NCBI RefSeq assembly: GCF_010020825.1
Contig: NZ_JAACJE010000001.1
Span: forward strand, 1,178,001-1,242,000
Length of the DNA stretch: 64,000 nucleotides
Source: Acidovorax sp. 210-6
Lineage (GTDB): Bacteria; Pseudomonadota; Gammaproteobacteria; Burkholderiales; Burkholderiaceae_C
Direction: 5' to 3'
A program made the translations under genes and the position numbers. The notes beneath the pieces are model-generated. The model searched no databases and had not been told where the DNA came from. It saw only the letters and a program-made list of their open reading frames with translations. Numbering within the stretch: position 1 is the first letter of the stretch; each line of letters starts with the position of its first letter. Shown here piece by piece: positions 8,705 to 17,471 of the stretch.

Positions 8705-10171
8705 ATGTCCAAGTTCGACGAGATGTACGCCCTGCTGCCGTTCGACGGCAGTGATGTGCGTGAGCACTACAAGCGCTATGCGCACTGGCTGGCGCAGCAG
8801 CCCGCGCTGTCCATGCAGTCCCGCCGCGCCGAGGCGGAGATGATCTTCCGGCGCGTGGGCATCACTTTTGCCGTGTACGGCGACAAGGATGAGGAGGGCG
8901 TGGGCAGCGAGCGCCTCATTCCGTTTGACCTGGTGCCACGCATCATCCCTGCGGCCGAATGGGCCTGGATGGAGCGCGGCCTGGTGCAGCGCGTGACGGC
9001 GCTCAACCGCTTTTTGCACGACCTGTACCACGGTCAGGACATTCTGCGTGCAGGCATCGTGCCCGCCGAGCTGGTGCTGCACAACGCCCAGTACCGCACT
9101 CAGATGCAGGGTGCGCCCGTGCCCCACGGTGTGTACGCGCACATTGCGGGCATCGACATCGTGCGTGCCGCCAACGCCCAGGGCGAAGGCCAGTACTACG
9201 TGCTGGAAGACAACCTGCGCGTGCCCAGCGGCGTGAGTTACATGCTGGAAAACCGCAAGATGATGATGCGGCTGTTCCCCGAACTGTTCAGCCAGCACGC
9301 CGTTGCGCCCGTGGCCCATTACCCCGACCTGTTGCTGGAAACCCTGCGCGCCATGGCGCCGCCCGCTGCCGCTGCGGCGCCCACGGTGGTGGTGCTCACG
9401 CCGGGCATGTACAACAGCGCGTACTTCGAGCACGCCTTCCTCGCCCAGCAAATGGGCGTCGAATTGGTGGAAGGGCTGGATCTGGTGGAGCAGGACGATT
9501 TCATCTACATGCGCACCACGCGCGGCCTGCGGCGCGTGGACGTGATCTACCGCCGCGTGGACGACGACTTCCTCGATCCGCAGGTTTTCCGCAGCGGCTC
9601 CACCCTGGGCTGCGCCGGGCTGATGCGCGCCTACCGTGCGGGCAACGTGGCCCTGTGCAACGCCGTGGGCACGGGCGTGGCGGACGACAAATCGGTCTAT
9701 CCCTACGTGCCCGAGATGATCCGTTTCTACCTGGGCGAAGAACCCCTCCTGCACAACGTGCCCACCTGGATGTGCCGCAAGCCCGAAGACCTGCAGTACG
9801 TGCTGGCCCACCTGAATGAGCTGGTGGTCAAGGAGGTGCACGGCGCCGGGGGCTACGGCATGCTCATCGGCCCGGCCGCGACGCGCGCCGAGATCGAGGA
9901 CTTCCGCCGCGCCCTCATCGCCGACCCGGCGCGCTACATCGCGCAGCCCACGCTGAGCCTGTCGAGCTGCCCCACCTTCGTGGACAGCGGCCTGGCGCCG
10001 CGCCACATCGACCTGCGGCCCTTTGTGCTGTCAGGCACCAAGGTGCAGATGGTGGCGGGCGGCCTCACGCGCGTGGCGCTCAAGGAGGGCTCGCTCGTCG
10101 TCAACTCCTCGCAGGGTGGGGGTACCAAGGACACCTGGGTGTTGCAGGAAGAAGGGAGCACGCCATGCTGA
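8705..10171 (+). CDS. Circularly permuted ATP-grasp type 2 protein
   Basis: This 488-residue protein belongs to the DUF404/DUF407 (circularly permuted ATP-grasp type 2) family, thought to form amide or peptide bonds using ATP; the substrate is unknown. Typical segments are MSKFDEMYALLPFDGSDVRE at the start, YVLEDNLRVPSGVSYMLENR, VELVEGLDLVEQDDFIYMRT and VVKEVHGAGGYGMLIGP. The ATG at 8705 is preceded by AGGAGGGG and matches the family start; the open frame upstream runs through noncoding repeats. The last bases, ATGCTGA, overlap the next gene's start, so the pair is translationally coupled. The transglutaminase-like gene often found beside such pairs is absent. Confidence 0.9.
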   Translation: MSKFDEMYALLPFDGSDVREHYKRYAHWLAQQPALSMQSRRAEAEMIFRRVGITFAVYGDKDEEGVGSERLIPFDLVPRIIPAAEWAWMERGLVQRVTALNRFLHDLYHGQDILRAGIVPAELVLHNAQYRTQMQGAPVPHGVYAHIAGIDIVRAANAQGEGQYYVLEDNLRVPSGVSYMLENRKMMMRLFPELFSQHAVAPVAHYPDLLLETLRAMAPPAAAAAPTVVVLTPGMYNSAYFEHAFLAQQMGVELVEGLDLVEQDDFIYMRTTRGLRRVDVIYRRVDDDFLDPQVFRSGSTLGCAGLMRAYRAGNVALCNAVGTGVADDKSVYPYVPEMIRFYLGEEPLLHNVPTWMCRKPEDLQYVLAHLNELVVKEVHGAGGYGMLIGPAATRAEIEDFRRALIADPARYIAQPTLSLSSCPTFVDSGLAPRHIDLRPFVLSGTKVQMVAGGLTRVALKEGSLVVNSSQGGGTKDTWVLQEEGSTPC

Positions 10172-11124
10172 GCCGCACCGCTGACCATCTGTTCTGGATG
10201 TCGCGTTACACAGAAAGAGCGGAGAACACCGCCCGGATGTTGAACGTGGTCCATGAGACCGCGCTGCTGCCTCAGTCGGCCGAGCGCGCCCAGGAGGGCT
10301 GGCTGGGCATGCTCTCGATCAGCGAGTTGATCCCCGCCTACACCGCGCGCCACGGCACCGTTACGCGCGACGGGGTGCTGCACTTCATGGTGCGCGACGG
10401 CTCCAACCCCTCGTCCATCCTCTCCTGCCTGCGCGCCGCCCGCGAGAATGCCCGTGCCGTGCGCGGCACGCTCACCAGCGAGGTGTGGGAGACGCAGAAC
10501 CAGACCTGGCTGGAGGTCAACCGCATGCTGGCCGAGCGCGCCTTCGAGCGCGATCCGGGCCAGTTCTTCGAGTGGGTCAAGTACCGTTCGCACCTCTCGC
10601 GCGGTGTGACGCTGGGCACCATGCTGCAGGACGAGGCCTTCCACTTCCTGCGCCTGGGCACTTTCTTGGAGCGTGCCGACAATACTGCGCGTCTGCTGGA
10701 CGTGAAGTTCCATGCCGTGGAGTCCGAATTCCATGGCTTGGCCCCCGCGCGCGAGCACGAGGCGGACTTCTACCACTGGAGTGCCGTGCTGCGCAGCGTC
10801 TCGGCGTTCGAGGTCTATCGCAAGGTGTACCGCGACGCCATCAGCCCCGACCGCGTGGCCGAACTGCTCATTCTGCGCAGGGACATGCCGCGCTCGCTGC
10901 ACGCCAGCCTGCGCGAGGTGGTGGACAACCTGGCCCAGGTGTCCAACGACCATTCGGCAGAGACACAGCGCCGCGCCGGGCGTCTGCTGGCCGATCTGCA
11001 GTACGGCCGCATCGATGAAATCCTGGCCACGGGCCTGCACGCGTTCCTGACGCAGTTTCTGGACCGCGTCAACGACCTGGGCGCGGGCGTCAGCCGCGAC
11101 TTCCTGGTGCCGGTGTGGTCGTGA
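10165..11124 (+). CDS. Alpha-E domain protein (DUF403)
   Basis: This 319-residue all-helical protein is of the alpha-E (DUF403) family, the usual partner of the circularly permuted ATP-grasp proteins. It begins MLSRTADHLFWMSRYTERAE, the hallmark of the family, with a second such motif (FLRLGTFLERADNTARLLDV) in the middle. Its biochemical role is unknown; proposals based on gene neighbourhoods involve peptide or glutamate modification. The start overlaps the preceding gene by seven bases. Its 3' end runs 35 bases into the sigma-factor remnant on the opposite strand. Confidence 0.9.
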   Translation: MLSRTADHLFWMSRYTERAENTARMLNVVHETALLPQSAERAQEGWLGMLSISELIPAYTARHGTVTRDGVLHFMVRDGSNPSSILSCLRAARENARAVRGTLTSEVWETQNQTWLEVNRMLAERAFERDPGQFFEWVKYRSHLSRGVTLGTMLQDEAFHFLRLGTFLERADNTARLLDVKFHAVESEFHGLAPAREHEADFYHWSAVLRSVSAFEVYRKVYRDAISPDRVAELLILRRDMPRSLHASLREVVDNLAQVSNDHSAETQRRAGRLLADLQYGRIDEILATGLHAFLTQFLDRVNDLGAGVSRDFLVPVWS

Positions 11125-11400
11125 GGGCGGCCAGCTTCTGCGGGTTGCGCTGGAAGTAAATGCCACGCACCCGGCCCTGGGGGTCCCATTCCAGGGCGCA
11201 GGCCTGTTCCAGCACGCCCTGGGCATTCCACAGCAAGGCGCCTGGGGCGCCGTTCACCCATGCGGGGTGCAGCGCCTGGGCACCGGCATCGCGCTGCCAA
11301 GTACGGGCAAACGCCACCAGGGCCTGTGCCACGCGATCGCGCCCGTGCAGCGGCGCCGGTATCGCACAGACCACGCCGCCGCCGTCGCTGCACAGGCCGC
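11090..11400 (-). pseudogene. 3' remnant of an ECF41/SigJ-type sigma factor
   Basis: In this frame the minus strand reads LCSDGGGVVCAIPAP, then HGRDRVAQALVAF, AWVNGAPGALLWN, and finally VRGIYFQRNPQKLAAL before the stop. This is the SnoaL-like C-terminal domain of ECF41 sigma factors, which carries conserved DGGG(K/R) and NP(D/Q)KL motifs. The sigma-2 and sigma-4 domains are missing. Upstream of about 11400 the same frame reads nonsense, while another frame encodes the membrane protein annotated next. The fragment probably survived a deletion that joined the two. It also overlaps the alpha-E gene end. The upstream boundary is approximate. Confidence 0.7.
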
Positions 11401-12000
11401 GCGGCGTCGCTGCGCCGCCGTGCGGTGTGCGAGCCGCCACCACAGCGCGCAGGCCAGGTGGATGCCCAGCGCGCTCACGCCCACAAAGTAGTACGGGGCA
11501 AAAAACCACCCGAAGGGCGCGATATGCAGACCCGCCGCCGCAAAGTGGAAGTTGGTGTCCAGGCCCTGCAGCCAGCGCGCGGCCAGCACCGCGCTGACAT
11601 GGATGGACAGAAAACTCCCCAGCACCAGGCCGGAGAGCACCTGGATGCGCTCCACCGTCCCCAGCCGCTTGGGCGCGCGCCAGGCACCCCAGGCAGCGCG
11701 GCTGCCCGAGGCCGCCTGGCTCAGCACGGCCAACAGCAGCACAGGTTCCACCCACGGGTGGCGGTAAATCCATCGGAGCACCTCCAGCACCTGTTGGTGG
11801 GTGGCCACTCCGCCCAGAGCGGTCAGGTGGTTGAGCAGGTGCAGCAGCACGAAAGCCACCAGAACGCGGGCGCCCAGGCGGTGCAGGCGCCGGTGCCAGG
11901 GGGTGGCGGGAGGGTGGCCCAGCGGGGGCTGTGCGGGCAGGGTCAGGGGTGGAGGTGTGTTCATACCTTCAGGACGATGCAGCCTGGGCGTTTTTGACAT
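11254..12000 (-). CDS. Small polytopic membrane protein, cytochrome b-like fold; C-terminus altered
   Basis: This 248-residue open frame encodes about four or five membrane helices, roughly at 45-65, 85-103, 120-140, 150-172 and 174-188. Several His residues lie in or beside helices (LLHLLNHL, SIHVSAV, GIHLACAL). That pattern recalls heme-b membrane subunits such as succinate or fumarate reductase anchors, but I cannot name the family. After about residue 190 the sequence turns into Arg/Trp-rich low-complexity text, which is the out-of-frame reading of the sigma-factor remnant. The natural C-terminus was therefore probably lost or replaced. The start could instead be the ATG at 11964 (MNTPPP). 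It diverges from the tetR gene. Confidence 0.6.
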   Translation of the reverse strand: MSKTPRLHRPEGMNTPPPLTLPAQPPLGHPPATPWHRRLHRLGARVLVAFVLLHLLNHLTALGGVATHQQVLEVLRWIYRHPWVEPVLLLAVLSQAASGSRAAWGAWRAPKRLGTVERIQVLSGLVLGSFLSIHVSAVLAARWLQGLDTNFHFAAAGLHIAPFGWFFAPYYFVGVSALGIHLACALWWRLAHRTAAQRRRAACAATAAAWSVRYRRRCTGAIAWHRPWWRLPVLGSAMPVPRRCTPHG

Positions 12001-12051
12001 GGGCGGCAGCGGGCGCTGACCACCCTGGGCATAGGGTCACCGGATTTGGCG

Positions 12052-12094
12052 TTGACAGGGTAAAACGTGTTCCATAAGATAGTAATAAGTTACT
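12052..12094 (+). promoter_or_regulatory. Promoter and probable TetR operator of the efflux operon
   Basis: A -35 box TTGACA (12052-12057), a 17-base spacer and a -10 box TAAGAT (12075-12080) form a good sigma-70 promoter. Directly behind the -10 box is an inverted repeat AGTAA-TAAG-TTACT (12081-12094), over the expected start of transcription. A repressor bound there would block transcription, so it is the likely operator for the TetR protein encoded 11 bases further on. Confidence 0.65.
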
Positions 12095-12104
12095 CACTTT
12101 CGCA

Positions 12105-12716
12105 ATGAGCACACGCAGCAAATACCTTTCGGCGGACGATAGGCGTGCCGCCACCGTCGAGGCGGTGATTGAACTGGCGGCCAACCACGCGCCCGGTGAG
12201 ATCACGACCACCACGATTGCGCAGCACATGGGGGTGACCCAGGGGGCACTGTTCAAGCACTTTCCCACCAAGGACGCCATTCTGGAGTCGGTGGTGCAGT
12301 GGGTGGCCCAGCGGCTCATGTCCCGCATAGACGCCGTGGTGCTGGGGGCGCCGAGCGCCGGCAGCGCCTTGCAGGCCATGTTCATGGCGCACACCGCGTT
12401 CGTGAGCGAGCATCCGGGCGTACCGCGCCTGTTGTTCGGGGAACTGCAGCGGGCCGGTTCGACCACGCCCAAGCGCTTGGTGGCCGCACTGCTGCGCGAA
12501 TATGCCGAGCGCCTGCGCACCTTGCTGGAGCGCGGTCGGGACAGCGGCGAGCTGGATGCGCACGTGGACATCGAGGCTGCCGCCACCCTGTTTGTCGGCT
12601 CCATCCAGGGCCTCGTCATCCAGGCCTTGTTTGCGGGGGATGTGCAGGCCATCCAGCGCAACGCGCCCGGAGTGTTCGCCACCTATCTGCGTGGCATTTC
12701 CCGAGGTACACCATGA
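12105..12716 (+). CDS. TetR/AcrR-family regulator of efflux operon
   Basis: This 203-residue repressor-type protein has the TetR N-terminal helix-turn-helix at about 35-60 (EITTTTIAQHMGVTQGALFKHFPTKDAI) and a helical ligand-binding C-terminal domain. It is the first gene of a five-gene run and its TGA overlaps the ATG of the adaptor gene (ATGA). It probably represses the operon, including itself, through the inverted repeat at 12081-12094. The inducer is unknown. The start has only a short leader and no strong Shine-Dalgarno. Confidence 0.92.
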   Translation: MSTRSKYLSADDRRAATVEAVIELAANHAPGEITTTTIAQHMGVTQGALFKHFPTKDAILESVVQWVAQRLMSRIDAVVLGAPSAGSALQAMFMAHTAFVSEHPGVPRLLFGELQRAGSTTPKRLVAALLREYAERLRTLLERGRDSGELDAHVDIEAAATLFVGSIQGLVIQALFAGDVQAIQRNAPGVFATYLRGISRGTP

Positions 12717-13861
12717 GCAAGCTCCCGCTGAGCCGTCGCGCTTTGTCCATCCTGGCCGTGCTGGTGCCGCTGGCCTTCGTTCTGGGCTATGTGGCCCTGC
12801 GTTCCGGGCCCCTGGCGCCTGTGGCCGTCACGGTGGTGCAGGTGGAGTCGAAGGCGTTGCGCCCGTCCCTGTTTGGCGTGGGCACGGTCGAGGCGCGCCA
12901 GCTGTACCGCCTGGGGCCGGTGGCGCCGGGGCGCCTGCTGCGCCTGTCGGTGCAGGTGGGCGATACCGTCAAGGCCGGTCAGGTGCTCGGCGAAATGGAC
13001 CCCGTGGACAGCGATGACCGCCTGCGCTCGCAGCAGGCGCAGGTGCAGCGCGCCGCCGCCGTGGCCGACACCACGGCGCGCCATGCCTTTGCCCAGCAGC
13101 AGGCCCGGCGCTACGAGCAACTTTTTGCCGAAAAGGCCACCAGCGAGGAATTGTTGGCCGCACGCCGCCAGGACTTGCAGTTGGCCAGTGCGGCACTGGC
13201 GGCGGCACGCGAAGACCAGGCCCGCGCCCAGTCCGATCTGCAGGCACTGCGCACGCAGCGCGCCAGTCTGCGCCTGGTGTCGCCGGTGGACGGCCTGGTT
13301 ACCGCGCGCGACGCCGAGCCCGGCACCACCCTCGTGGCCGGACAGATGGTCGTCGAGGTGGTCGATCCGACATCGCTCTGGGTCAACACGCGCTTTGACC
13401 AGGTCAGTGCCGCAGGCCTGGCGGCGCAGCAGCCCGCGCAGGTGGCGTTGCGCTCGCGCCGGGCGCAGACCTTGGCTGGGCAGGTGCTGCGCCTGGAGCC
13501 GCGTGCCGACGCGGTGACCGAGGAGCTGCTGGCCAAGGTGGTTTTTTCCACGGTGCCGCAGCCCCTGCCGCCCATTGGCGAACGCGCCGAGGTGACGGTG
13601 GATCTGCCCGAACTGGCGCAGGGGCCTGTCGTTCCCAATGCCGCCGTGCAGCGCCAGGGCACGCAGATCGGCGTATGGGTGGCCCAGGGTGACCGCCTGG
13701 ACTTTGTGCCGGTGGTGCTGGGGCGTTCGGATCTGGAGGGGCGGGTGCAGGTGCTCAAGGGGCTTGCGCCCGGGGACTCCATCGTGCTCTACAGCGAAAA
13801 GGCGCTGACCGCACGTTCGCGCATCCATGTGGTCGAGCGCATCCCTGGAGTGTCCTCGTGA
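12713..13861 (+). CDS. Periplasmic adaptor subunit (HlyD/MacA-like)
   Basis: This 382-residue membrane-fusion protein would link the inner-membrane ABC permease to the outer-membrane channel. An uncleaved N-terminal helix (about 9-27) anchors it. Lipoyl/barrel halves flank a coiled-coil hairpin rich in Ala, Gln and Arg (about 100-185), and LVSPVDGLVTARDAEPGTTL marks the second lipoyl half. The ATG at 12713 overlaps the tetR stop. It ends by overlapping the GTG of the permease gene. Confidence 0.9.
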   Translation: MSKLPLSRRALSILAVLVPLAFVLGYVALRSGPLAPVAVTVVQVESKALRPSLFGVGTVEARQLYRLGPVAPGRLLRLSVQVGDTVKAGQVLGEMDPVDSDDRLRSQQAQVQRAAAVADTTARHAFAQQQARRYEQLFAEKATSEELLAARRQDLQLASAALAAAREDQARAQSDLQALRTQRASLRLVSPVDGLVTARDAEPGTTLVAGQMVVEVVDPTSLWVNTRFDQVSAAGLAAQQPAQVALRSRRAQTLAGQVLRLEPRADAVTEELLAKVVFSTVPQPLPPIGERAEVTVDLPELAQGPVVPNAAVQRQGTQIGVWVAQGDRLDFVPVVLGRSDLEGRVQVLKGLAPGDSIVLYSEKALTARSRIHVVERIPGVSS

Positions 13862-15063
13862 TCAGCCTGGCGGGGCGCGACATTGCCCACGCCTGGGGCA
13901 AGTTCGTTTTCACCGGCCTGGGCCTGGGCCTGTTGCTGGGCGTGACCTTGGTGATGGCAGGCGTGTACCGTGGCATGGTGGACGATGGCAAGGCCTTGCT
14001 GGACAACAGCGGCGCCGATCTCTGGGTGGTGCAGCGTGACACGCTGGGCCCCTATGCCGAGCCGTCGAGCATTCCGGACGACACCGAGCGCGCCCTGCGT
14101 GCCATGCCTGGGGTGGCCGAGGCAGCCAATGTGACCTACCTCACCATGCAGGTGCGCCAGGGGGGACGGGACGTGCGCGCGATGGTGGTGGGCATTGTGC
14201 CGGGCGATGCCTGGGGCTCGCCGGGCTGGCCACCGGCGCTGGTGGCAGGGCGACGCGTCACGCGTGGCCATTACGAGGCCATGGCCGATGTGGCCACGGG
14301 CTTTCGGCTGGGCGACACGCTGCGCATTCGCCGCAACAGCTACACCGTTGTCGGCCTGACGCGCCGCATGGTCTCCTCCAGCGGCGACCCCATGGTGTTC
14401 ATCCCCCTGAAGGATGCGCAGGAAGCCCAGTTCCTCAAGGACAACGACGCCATCGTGCAGAACCGCCAGCGCACTGCTGCCAACCCGGCATTCAACCGGC
14501 CGGGCGTGCCGGGTCTGTTGTCGGCCATCCAGGCATCGCAGACAAGCAGCAACACCGTGAACGCCGTACTCGTTCGCTTGCTTCCCGGCGCCCATGCCGA
14601 TGAGGTGGCCGATGCCGTGCGCCGCTGGAAGCGCCTGACGGTCTATACCCGCGCCGAGATGGAAGGCATCCTGATCGGCAAGCTCATCGCCACCTCGGCC
14701 AAGCAGATCGGCATGTTTTTGGTCATCCTGGCGGCGGTCAGTGCGGCCATCGTGGCCTTCATCATCTACACCCTGACCATGGACAAGATCCGCGAGATCG
14801 CGGTGCTCAAGCTCATCGGCACGCGCAACCGCACCATTGCCTCCATGATTCTTCAGCAGGCCCTGGCGCTGGGGCTCATCGGGTTTGCGGTGGGCAAGAT
14901 CACGGCCACCTTTGCCGCGCCACTGTTTCCCAAATACGTGTTGCTGGTGCCGCAGGATTCGCTGGCCGGGCTGGCCATCGTGCTGGTGATTTGCGCGCTC
15001 GCCAGCGTGATCGCCATCCGCATGGCCTTGCGCGTGGACCCGGCCGAGGCCATTGGAGGATGA
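13858..15063 (+). CDS. ABC exporter permease (MacB/FtsX-like)
   Basis: This 401-residue inner-membrane protein has the MacB/FtsX topology: one N-terminal helix (about 15-38), a large periplasmic domain, and three C-terminal helices (about 285-310, 325-350 and 365-390). The segment IREIAVLKLIGTRNRTIASMILQQAL is typical of FtsX-type permeases, coupling to the ATPase. The GTG start at 13858 sits in a GTGA overlap with the adaptor stop. The nucleotide-binding domain is a separate protein, encoded next, unlike MacB where it is fused. Confidence 0.9.
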   Translation: MISLAGRDIAHAWGKFVFTGLGLGLLLGVTLVMAGVYRGMVDDGKALLDNSGADLWVVQRDTLGPYAEPSSIPDDTERALRAMPGVAEAANVTYLTMQVRQGGRDVRAMVVGIVPGDAWGSPGWPPALVAGRRVTRGHYEAMADVATGFRLGDTLRIRRNSYTVVGLTRRMVSSSGDPMVFIPLKDAQEAQFLKDNDAIVQNRQRTAANPAFNRPGVPGLLSAIQASQTSSNTVNAVLVRLLPGAHADEVADAVRRWKRLTVYTRAEMEGILIGKLIATSAKQIGMFLVILAAVSAAIVAFIIYTLTMDKIREIAVLKLIGTRNRTIASMILQQALALGLIGFAVGKITATFAAPLFPKYVLLVPQDSLAGLAIVLVICALASVIAIRMALRVDPAEAIGG

Positions 15064-15064
15064 C

Positions 15065-15787
15065 ATGAACGGCAACGGCAACGGCATCCGCATCGAAGGC
15101 CTGCGCAAGCGCTACGGCAGCGGGGACACGGCGGTGGATGCGCTCAAGGGCGTGAACATGCAGGTCGCTCCGGGCGAAGTGGTGGGCCTCATCGGCCCTT
15201 CGGGCTCGGGCAAGAGCACACTGCTCAAATGCCTGGGCGCCGTGATCGACCCCACCGCCGGGCGCATGACGCTTGGCCAGGAGGTCATCTACGACGAGGG
15301 CTGGAAGGTGGACGACCTGCGGGCCCTGCGGCGCGACCGCATCGGCTTTGTCTTCCAGGCACCGTACCTGATCCCTTTTCTGGACGTGACCGACAACGTC
15401 GCGCTGCTGCCCATGCTGGCGGGCATGCCCAACGCCCAGGCGCGCTCGCGCGCGCTGGAACTGCTCAAGGCGCTGGACGTGCAGCACCGTGCCAAGGCCA
15501 TGCCCTCGCAGCTTTCGGGGGGCGAGCAGCAGCGCGTGGCCATTGCGCGTGGCCTGGTCAACCACCCGCCGGTGATCCTGGCCGACGAGCCCACGGCACC
15601 GCTGGACAGCGAGCGCGCGATGGCCGTGGTGCGCATCCTCAACGACATGGCGCAGCGCTACCAGACGGCCGTCATCGTGGTCACACACGACGAAAAAATC
15701 ATCCCTACCTTCCGGCGGATTTACCACATCCGTGACGGCGTCACGCACGAAGAAGCGGGCGAAGGCCGCAGCATCGAAGCCGCATGA
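15065..15787 (+). CDS. ABC exporter ATP-binding subunit (LolD/MacB type)
   Basis: This 240-residue ATPase powers the MacB-like permease. It has Walker [10 protein letters not shown] (about 44-52), a Q-loop ([11 protein letters not shown]), the signature [14 protein letters not shown] and Walker [14 protein letters not shown]. The Pro in the D-loop is slightly unusual. The ATG at 15065 is preferred over the TTG at 15053 because GGAGGATG lies just before it. The last bases overlap an upstream candidate start of the outer-membrane gene. Confidence 0.92.
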   Translation: MNGNGNGIRIEGLRKRYGSGDTAVDALKGVNMQVAPGEVVGLIGPSGSGKSTLLKCLGAVIDPTAGRMTLGQEVIYDEGWKVDDLRALRRDRIGFVFQAPYLIPFLDVTDNVALLPMLAGMPNAQARSRALELLKALDVQHRAKAMPSQLSGGEQQRVAIARGLVNHPPVILADEPTAPLDSERAMAVVRILNDMAQRYQTAVIVVTHDEKIIPTFRRIYHIRDGVTHEEAGEGRSIEAA

Positions 15788-15819
15788 CGATCCCTGCGCA
15801 TCCACAAGGATTTAGGCCC

Positions 15820-17304
15820 ATGCAACAACCCCTCCGTTCTGCCCTGGGGGCACTGACAGCCGCGCTGGCGCTGGTCGGTTGCGCATCGGCGCCGCCCTAC
15901 GAGGCCCCGCCGCTTCCCTCTGTGGCGGGCTACACCGTCAGTCCGCTGGCCGTTCCCACCGCATCCGCCCCAGGTCTGCATGGCCTGGCGCAGCAATGGG
16001 TGGAGGACGCCGTGGAGGGCGCATGGTGGAGGTCACTGGGTTGCGGCGCACTCGATGCACTGGTGGACGAGGCCCTGAACGCCAGCCCCACACTGGCCGC
16101 AGCCCAGGCCGTGCTGGCCCAGTCGCGCGAGTTGTACGCTGCCCAGGCTGGCGCCACGCAACTGCCCCAGTTGGATCTGGGCCTGGGCGCGCAGCGCCAG
16201 CAGATCAGCCCCAGCGCCCAGGGTCTGGCAGGCGATACGCGCGAGTTCAGCCTGTATGGTGCCAGCGTGGGCGTGCGCTACCGCTTCGATATGGGTGGTG
16301 GCATCGACAGCAGCCTGCGCGCAGCGGCAGCACGCGCCGATGTGCGGCAACATGAGCTGGCAGCGGCGCGCCACGCCCTGGCGGCCAACCTGGCCACTGC
16401 CGCCATCACACGCGCCCGGCTGGCGGCCCAGATCGAATCGCTGTCGGCGATCCTGCGCACCCAGCAATCCCTGGTCGATCTTGCCCAGGTGCGTACGCGC
16501 CTGGGCCATGCGGCCCCCGACGAAGTGAGCGTCCTCACGGCCCAGGCAGAGCAGACCCGCGCCGCGCTGCCCCCCCTGCGCAAGCAATTGCAGCAGACCG
16601 AGCACCTGCTGGCGGTGCTGGCCGGACGCCCCCCGGGGCAGGGTGTGCCGGTCTTCACACTGGAAGACTTCCGCTTGCCTGAGCGCCTGCCGGTCACCGT
16701 GCCTTCCGAGTGGGCACGCCGCCGGCCCGACATCCAGGCGGCCGAAGCGGCGCTGCGGGCCGCACATGGCGATCTGGGCGTTGCCATCGCGCGGCAATAC
16801 CCCCAGTTCACCCTGAGCGCCAGCCTGGGCAGCCAGGCTCTGACGACGACCGCCCTGTTCGGTGGCGGCGCAGCGGTCTGGAGCGTGCTGGGTCAGATCA
16901 GCCAGCCCCTGTTCAATGCCAGCCTGCCTGCAGAGCGGCGCGCAGCGCAGGCCGCGCTGGAGGCCGCCACCGCCAGCTATCAGCGCGTGGTGCTTGAGGC
17001 GCTGCGCAACGTGGCCGACGCGCTCAGCGCCGTGGAGCAGGATGCGCAGACCCTGGCGGCCCTGGCGCGCAGCGCCCAGGCCGCCCAGGAGCAACACCGC
17101 GTGGCTGTCAGCCAGCACAGGGCCGGTGTCGCCAGCCCCGTGCAGTTGCTTGTGGCAGACCAGCTGCTTCTTCAGGCGCGCAACAACCTGGCCGCTGCTC
17201 AGGCGCAGCGTTTGTTGGATACCGTGGCGCTGGGGGCTGCGTTGGCAGGTGAAACCGTGCTTGGGCAGAACCCGCAAGTCCCCCTTCGGCACCCACAGGA
17301 ATGA
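15820..17304 (+). CDS. Outer-membrane efflux lipoprotein (NodT/OprM type)
   Basis: This 494-residue TolC-type channel forms the exit duct of the preceding ABC exporter. The start at 15820 follows AAGGA and gives a lipoprotein signal, MQQPLRSALGALTAALALVG, followed by the lipobox Cys. An upstream in-frame ATG at 15784 in an ATGA overlap is also possible. Two OEP repeats follow, with PERLPVTVPSEWARRRPDIQ (typical PS.LL..RPDI region) and a long coiled-coil second half. The operon order is regulator, adaptor, permease, ATPase, outer-membrane factor, so the set looks self-sufficient. Confidence 0.92.
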   Translation: MQQPLRSALGALTAALALVGCASAPPYEAPPLPSVAGYTVSPLAVPTASAPGLHGLAQQWVEDAVEGAWWRSLGCGALDALVDEALNASPTLAAAQAVLAQSRELYAAQAGATQLPQLDLGLGAQRQQISPSAQGLAGDTREFSLYGASVGVRYRFDMGGGIDSSLRAAAARADVRQHELAAARHALAANLATAAITRARLAAQIESLSAILRTQQSLVDLAQVRTRLGHAAPDEVSVLTAQAEQTRAALPPLRKQLQQTEHLLAVLAGRPPGQGVPVFTLEDFRLPERLPVTVPSEWARRRPDIQAAEAALRAAHGDLGVAIARQYPQFTLSASLGSQALTTTALFGGGAAVWSVLGQISQPLFNASLPAERRAAQAALEAATASYQRVVLEALRNVADALSAVEQDAQTLAALARSAQAAQEQHRVAVSQHRAGVASPVQLLVADQLLLQARNNLAAAQAQRLLDTVALGAALAGETVLGQNPQVPLRHPQE

Positions 17305-17362
17305 CGATGACAGCCTTTCGCCACGCCCCGCGCCAAGTCGCCATTTGCGGACGGGTTGCGGT

Positions 17363-17396
17363 GGCCGGGCTTATTTGCGTACACCGGCGCCCGGCC
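17363..17396. terminator. Candidate hairpin between convergent genes
   Basis: GGCCGGGC at 17363-17370 pairs perfectly with GCCCGGCC at 17389-17396 across an 18-base loop. It lies between the efflux operon and the convergent bfr gene. There is no T-run on either side, so intrinsic termination is uncertain. Confidence 0.35.
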
Positions 17397-17471
17397 CGGT
17401 GATCTCAGCGCCTTCAGGCCGCAGAGGACTGGACCGCAACCCATGGGTTGATGGGGGTGAGTGGATGGCGA

